NCBI RefSeq assembly: GCF_900199435.1
Contig: NZ_OAML01000003.1
Coordinates: forward strand, 62,001-126,000
Direction: 5' to 3'
DNA from: Pygmaiobacter massiliensis
GTDB taxonomy: Bacteria; Bacillota; Clostridia; Oscillospirales; Ruminococcaceae
Length of the DNA: 64,000 bases
A model generated the notes under the pieces. That model had not been told where the DNA came from. It searched no databases and saw only the letters and a program-made list of their open reading frames with translations. Of the stretch, positions 61,399-64,000 are shown piece after piece. Each line of letters opens with the position of its first letter. Positions within the stretch are counted from its first letter, which is position 1. The translations under genes were made by a program, and so were the position numbers.

Positions 61399-62289
61399 TT
61401 AGTAGTCTTTTTCTTTGAAGATATAGTTGGCAAGCTGGCTGATTACCACGCCCAGCACTACAATCATAACCGCAATGGCAGAGCCGTAATCGACATCGGC
61501 CATCTCCATGGTCTGGTAGTACATATAGGTGCCGGTCAGCCAGGAGCCGTCCAGCGGCATGCCGCCGGGGAACATTGTCCACGGCAGGTCGAATACCTTG
61601 AGTGCGCCGGTAATCGCAAGTATCAGGCAGGTGCAAAGCGTGTTGTGCAGCAGCGGCAGTGTGATATAGCGAATGCGACCCAGGCCGGAAGCACCGTCAA
61701 TTTCCGCGGCCTCATAAATATCTGTAGAAATATTGTTGAGGCCGGTGACGATGATGACAAAATAGAAGCCGACATATTGCCAGATAACCGGCATCATCAA
61801 GGTGCCAAAAAAGTGCGATGGGTCTTTCCAGTCTATATTTTCGGTGATCAGCCCAATGTTGGTGAGCAGCTGGTTGAGCATGCCGCCGTCATACAAAAAG
61901 ATAAGGTTGAACAGCAGGCCCAGCGCTGTAGCACTGATGACAATGGGGAAAAAGTAAACCGTGCGGAAGAACTGTGACCCGAATTTGATTTGGTCTACCA
62001 AAAGCGCAAGAATGAGCGCAAGCCCTACCTGAATTACCACGGTGAGTGCCATTAAAATCAAGGTGTTCTTAATGGCAGTCGACATCAAGGGATCTTTGAA
62101 CATCTTAACGTAGTTTTCATAAGGCGGATTATTCAGCCCGCGGCTGGCCTCGCCCATACCGCCGATACGGTTAAAGCTGTTCCAGACGTTCATCAAAAAC
62201 GGATAGTATAAGTACACAGTTAAAAACAAAAAGGTGGGGGTTAAAAATAAAATCAACGGCCACTTTTTCTTGTAAATCATTGCGTTCAT
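61399..62289 (-). CDS. Carbohydrate ABC transporter permease (MalF type)
   Basis: The 296-residue protein starts MNAMIYKKKWPLILFLTPTF after AGGAG. It has six membrane segments and an EAA loop (YEAAEIDGASGLGRIRYITLP). It is the partner of the MalG-type permease. The preceding gap of 178 bases contains two large hairpins. Confidence 0.93.
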   Translation of the reverse strand: MNAMIYKKKWPLILFLTPTFLFLTVYLYYPFLMNVWNSFNRIGGMGEASRGLNNPPYENYVKMFKDPLMSTAIKNTLILMALTVVIQVGLALILALLVDQIKFGSQFFRTVYFFPIVISATALGLLFNLIFLYDGGMLNQLLTNIGLITENIDWKDPSHFFGTLMMPVIWQYVGFYFVIIVTGLNNISTDIYEAAEIDGASGLGRIRYITLPLLHNTLCTCLILAITGALKVFDLPWTMFPGGMPLDGSWLTGTYMYYQTMEMADVDYGSAIAVMIVVLGVVISQLANYIFKEKDY

Positions 62290-62345
62290 TGCTCACAGGA
62301 CTCCTTTCACTGCAGGGGCAAAGTAGGGGGCCACGAAGGCGGTAG

Positions 62346-62429
62346 CCTTTTAAGGCGGCAGGAAGCGCCGCAAAATCTGTCACTTCCTGCCGCCTTAAAA
62401 GGCCGGAGAACCACACGGCTTCTCCGGCC
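62346..62429 (-). terminator. Double hairpin between binding-protein and permease genes
   Basis: On the minus strand GGCCGGAGAA/TTCTCCGGCC comes first, with a TTTT following. It is followed by a perfect 20-base stem (62383-62402 with 62346-62365). The two stems share two bases. This is consistent with partial termination or RNA stabilisation, leaving more mRNA for the binding protein. Confidence 0.8.
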
Positions 62430-62467
62430 TTTTGCAGCTTACAAAGAGGGTAGTTGCACAAAGATAA

Positions 62468-63808
62468 TTATTTGTCTTCGTCAGCCAGCGGGGTATCCAG
62501 AGCAGTCTGGATTGCATCTTCCGCTTTCACGCTGCCGGTAACGATGTCTTTGATGGAAGCAAACAGCTGTTTACGGGCAGTTGCATTCAAAGAATCCTGC
62601 ACTGCGGGTGCGCTGCCGGTTGCGCCGTTTACCATATCGATCGCAGCGAGCTGCATCGAGTTCGGATTTTCGGGCTTGGTCATGCCGGATTTGAGTGCGG
62701 TCGGGGTGCCGCCTGCGAAGGTGTTGACAACCTCATCGGTGGTCATAGCTTCGACAAAAGCAACAGCGGCGTCACGACGAGCGGGATCTTCCCAAGCGGA
62801 GCGGGTGATATAGTAGCCCATGGAAAGGCCGGCAACGATATCGGTGGATTTGCGCTCGCCCATACCGGGAACATAAGTTACAGTGTAATCATCGAGGTTT
62901 TCAACAGCGCCAGCAGCGTCGTCAGAACCTGCGAACCAGCCCACTTTCCAGGAACCGTCGATAGCGAAAGCAGCTTTGTTGTCTGCCATCAGCTGGAAGG
63001 TGTCAGCATCGGTAGCGGTGAGGGTGTTTGTGGGGAAGCAGCCAGCCTCGTACATCTCTTTAATCTGGTTGAGGCCTGCAGCCCAGCGTTGGCCGGCAGC
63101 ATCGGTAGCAGAAGCCGGCACTTCAACATGTTGGGAAGGGTCGCCCTGGTTCAGAATGCAGAACTCGAACCAGTAGTGAGGAACCTCAGCGAGAGAGCAG
63201 GCGATGGGGGTGTAGCCCTTCTCTTTGATGGTTTTGCACATTGCCATGAACTCTTCCCAGGTGGTTTCAGCGGTGGGGGGCTCAAGACCGCAATCTTTCA
63301 GCACAGTTTTGTTGACAAACATGCCCTCCCAGTAGCCGTTAACAGGAACAGCATACTGTTTGAGGTCAGCGGGGGAAGCGGGCAGCATGCCGTCTTTCAT
63401 GTTGGAAGCATACTCCGGGTACTCTTTGCGAATCTCCTCGATGGAGACAACTTTATTGTTTTTGATGAATTCGTTGGCATCTACGCCAGTGAAGAAGAAC
63501 AGAACATCCGGCTCGCTGCCGGTCTGGAAATCAGCTTTGACCTGTGCTTTCCACTGCTCGTTAGAAGTGGCGGATTCGTCCACAACCGTGTTGCCGGTGG
63601 CTTCTTCATAGGCTTTTACCGCATTTTCAAAGTTTACGCGGTTGCCGTCGTCGCCGCCGTAAGAAGTAACAACGCGAATTTCTGCCGGGGCGCTGCCAGA
63701 CGAAGCCGCAGACGAGGCCGCCGGCGCCGAAGAGCTAGCACCGCCGCAGCCTGCAAACACCGAAGCACAGCAGGCCAGAGCAAGTGTCAATGACAAAAAC
63801 TTTTTCAT
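62468..63808 (-). CDS. Sugar ABC transporter substrate-binding lipoprotein
   Basis: The 446-residue protein starts MKKFLSLTLALACCASVFAG, with GGAGG 8 bases upstream. The lipobox FAGC gives a lipid-anchored Cys21. A Ser/Ala-rich linker follows, then a CUT1-type solute-binding domain (EIRVVTSYGGDDGNRVNFEN, then the conserved WEEFMAMCKTIKEKGYTPIA). The sugar is unknown. The region to 64000 holds its upstream sequence and no supported gene. Confidence 0.94.
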   Translation of the reverse strand: MKKFLSLTLALACCASVFAGCGGASSSAPAASSAASSGSAPAEIRVVTSYGGDDGNRVNFENAVKAYEEATGNTVVDESATSNEQWKAQVKADFQTGSEPDVLFFFTGVDANEFIKNNKVVSIEEIRKEYPEYASNMKDGMLPASPADLKQYAVPVNGYWEGMFVNKTVLKDCGLEPPTAETTWEEFMAMCKTIKEKGYTPIACSLAEVPHYWFEFCILNQGDPSQHVEVPASATDAAGQRWAAGLNQIKEMYEAGCFPTNTLTATDADTFQLMADNKAAFAIDGSWKVGWFAGSDDAAGAVENLDDYTVTYVPGMGERKSTDIVAGLSMGYYITRSAWEDPARRDAAVAFVEAMTTDEVVNTFAGGTPTALKSGMTKPENPNSMQLAAIDMVNGATGSAPAVQDSLNATARKQLFASIKDIVTGSVKAEDAIQTALDTPLADEDK

Positions 63809-64000
63809 AATTCTAACCTCCACAAAGATTTCTGATACATAAGTATCGTCCTGATGCCGATGGGAACCGGCACCGCCGTATGAGGGTAGCGCTCCCCATA
63901 CCTTACACTCTAATGATAGAACGTTTTGCACAAAAATTTAATGATTGGAATTGCTTTTTATTGCATATTATTGCGCGTCTGTTGTGATTTCCAGGTTCAT

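Noticed and set aside
1-64000. CRISPR array, intact transposon, prophage or defence island
   Set aside because: No regularly spaced repeats, transposase, integrase, restriction or toxin-antitoxin genes were recognised anywhere in the window.

Overview
The window holds the replication origin of a low-to-mid G+C Firmicute, together with about 62 kb of one replichore. The gene order recF-S4-dnaN-[DnaA boxes]-dnaA | rpmH-rnpA-yidD-yidC-jag-mnmE-mnmG-rsmG-noc-parA-parB is the classical Bacillus/Clostridium origin order. Desulfoferrodoxin, a membrane pyrophosphatase, a split LysO exporter, DUF6143/DUF6440-like proteins and a CwlD/PdaA cortex-lactam pair suggest an anaerobic, probably spore-forming member of class Clostridia (Oscillospiraceae/Ruminococcaceae-like). 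The family placement is inference; no rRNA or marker search was possible.

Region 1 (1-19.3 kb) is the origin and core block. recF (cut by the window edge), an S4 protein, dnaN and dnaA run leftward, with DnaA boxes between dnaN and dnaA. rpmH to rsmG run rightward, followed by noc, two parS sites, parA, parB, serS, tRNA-Met, tRNA-Glu, a two-gene LysO lysine exporter and an EamA transporter. Several intergenic regions here carry inverted TTTTCCAC motifs.

Region 2 (19.3-31.9 kb) is mostly housekeeping and envelope genes: DUF6440-like, a HAD phosphatase with a membrane tail, two bacterial PH-domain membrane proteins, a DUF4340 protein, two TrkA/RCK potassium-channel regulators, tRNA-Arg, a large REC/GGDEF/EAL/PAS protein, a small PH-domain protein, a thioesterase and an MscS channel.

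Region 3 (32-40.5 kb) is rich in RNA control. It has an FMN riboswitch before ribU, a SAM-I riboswitch before metK, and an unassigned structured leader with an intrinsic terminator before a PNPOx-like gene and pnuC. It also has a YtrA-type GntR/ABC module with a palindromic operator, and two queuosine-related genes (gluQ, queH).

Region 4 (40.7-51.3 kb) contains recD2-comF-mreB, a TetR regulator, tRNA-Leu, an alpha/beta hydrolase, a GNAT-YoaP protein, a PadR/DUF1048 pair, gltS and a DUF6143-like protein.

Region 5 (51.4-64 kb) contains overlapping cwlD and pdaA, a CorA transporter, desulfoferrodoxin, an unusual PNPOx/Arg-rich/beta-domain fusion, hppA behind a long leader containing a terminator, an AraC-type response regulator and a sugar ABC transporter whose binding-protein gene is separated from the permeases by large hairpins.

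No CRISPR array, intact insertion sequence, prophage or defence island is visible. The best candidates for undescribed biology are the leader RNAs (before pnuC, hppA and the EamA gene), the recurring TTTTCCAC inverted repeats near the origin, and the domain fusion at 55.1 kb.
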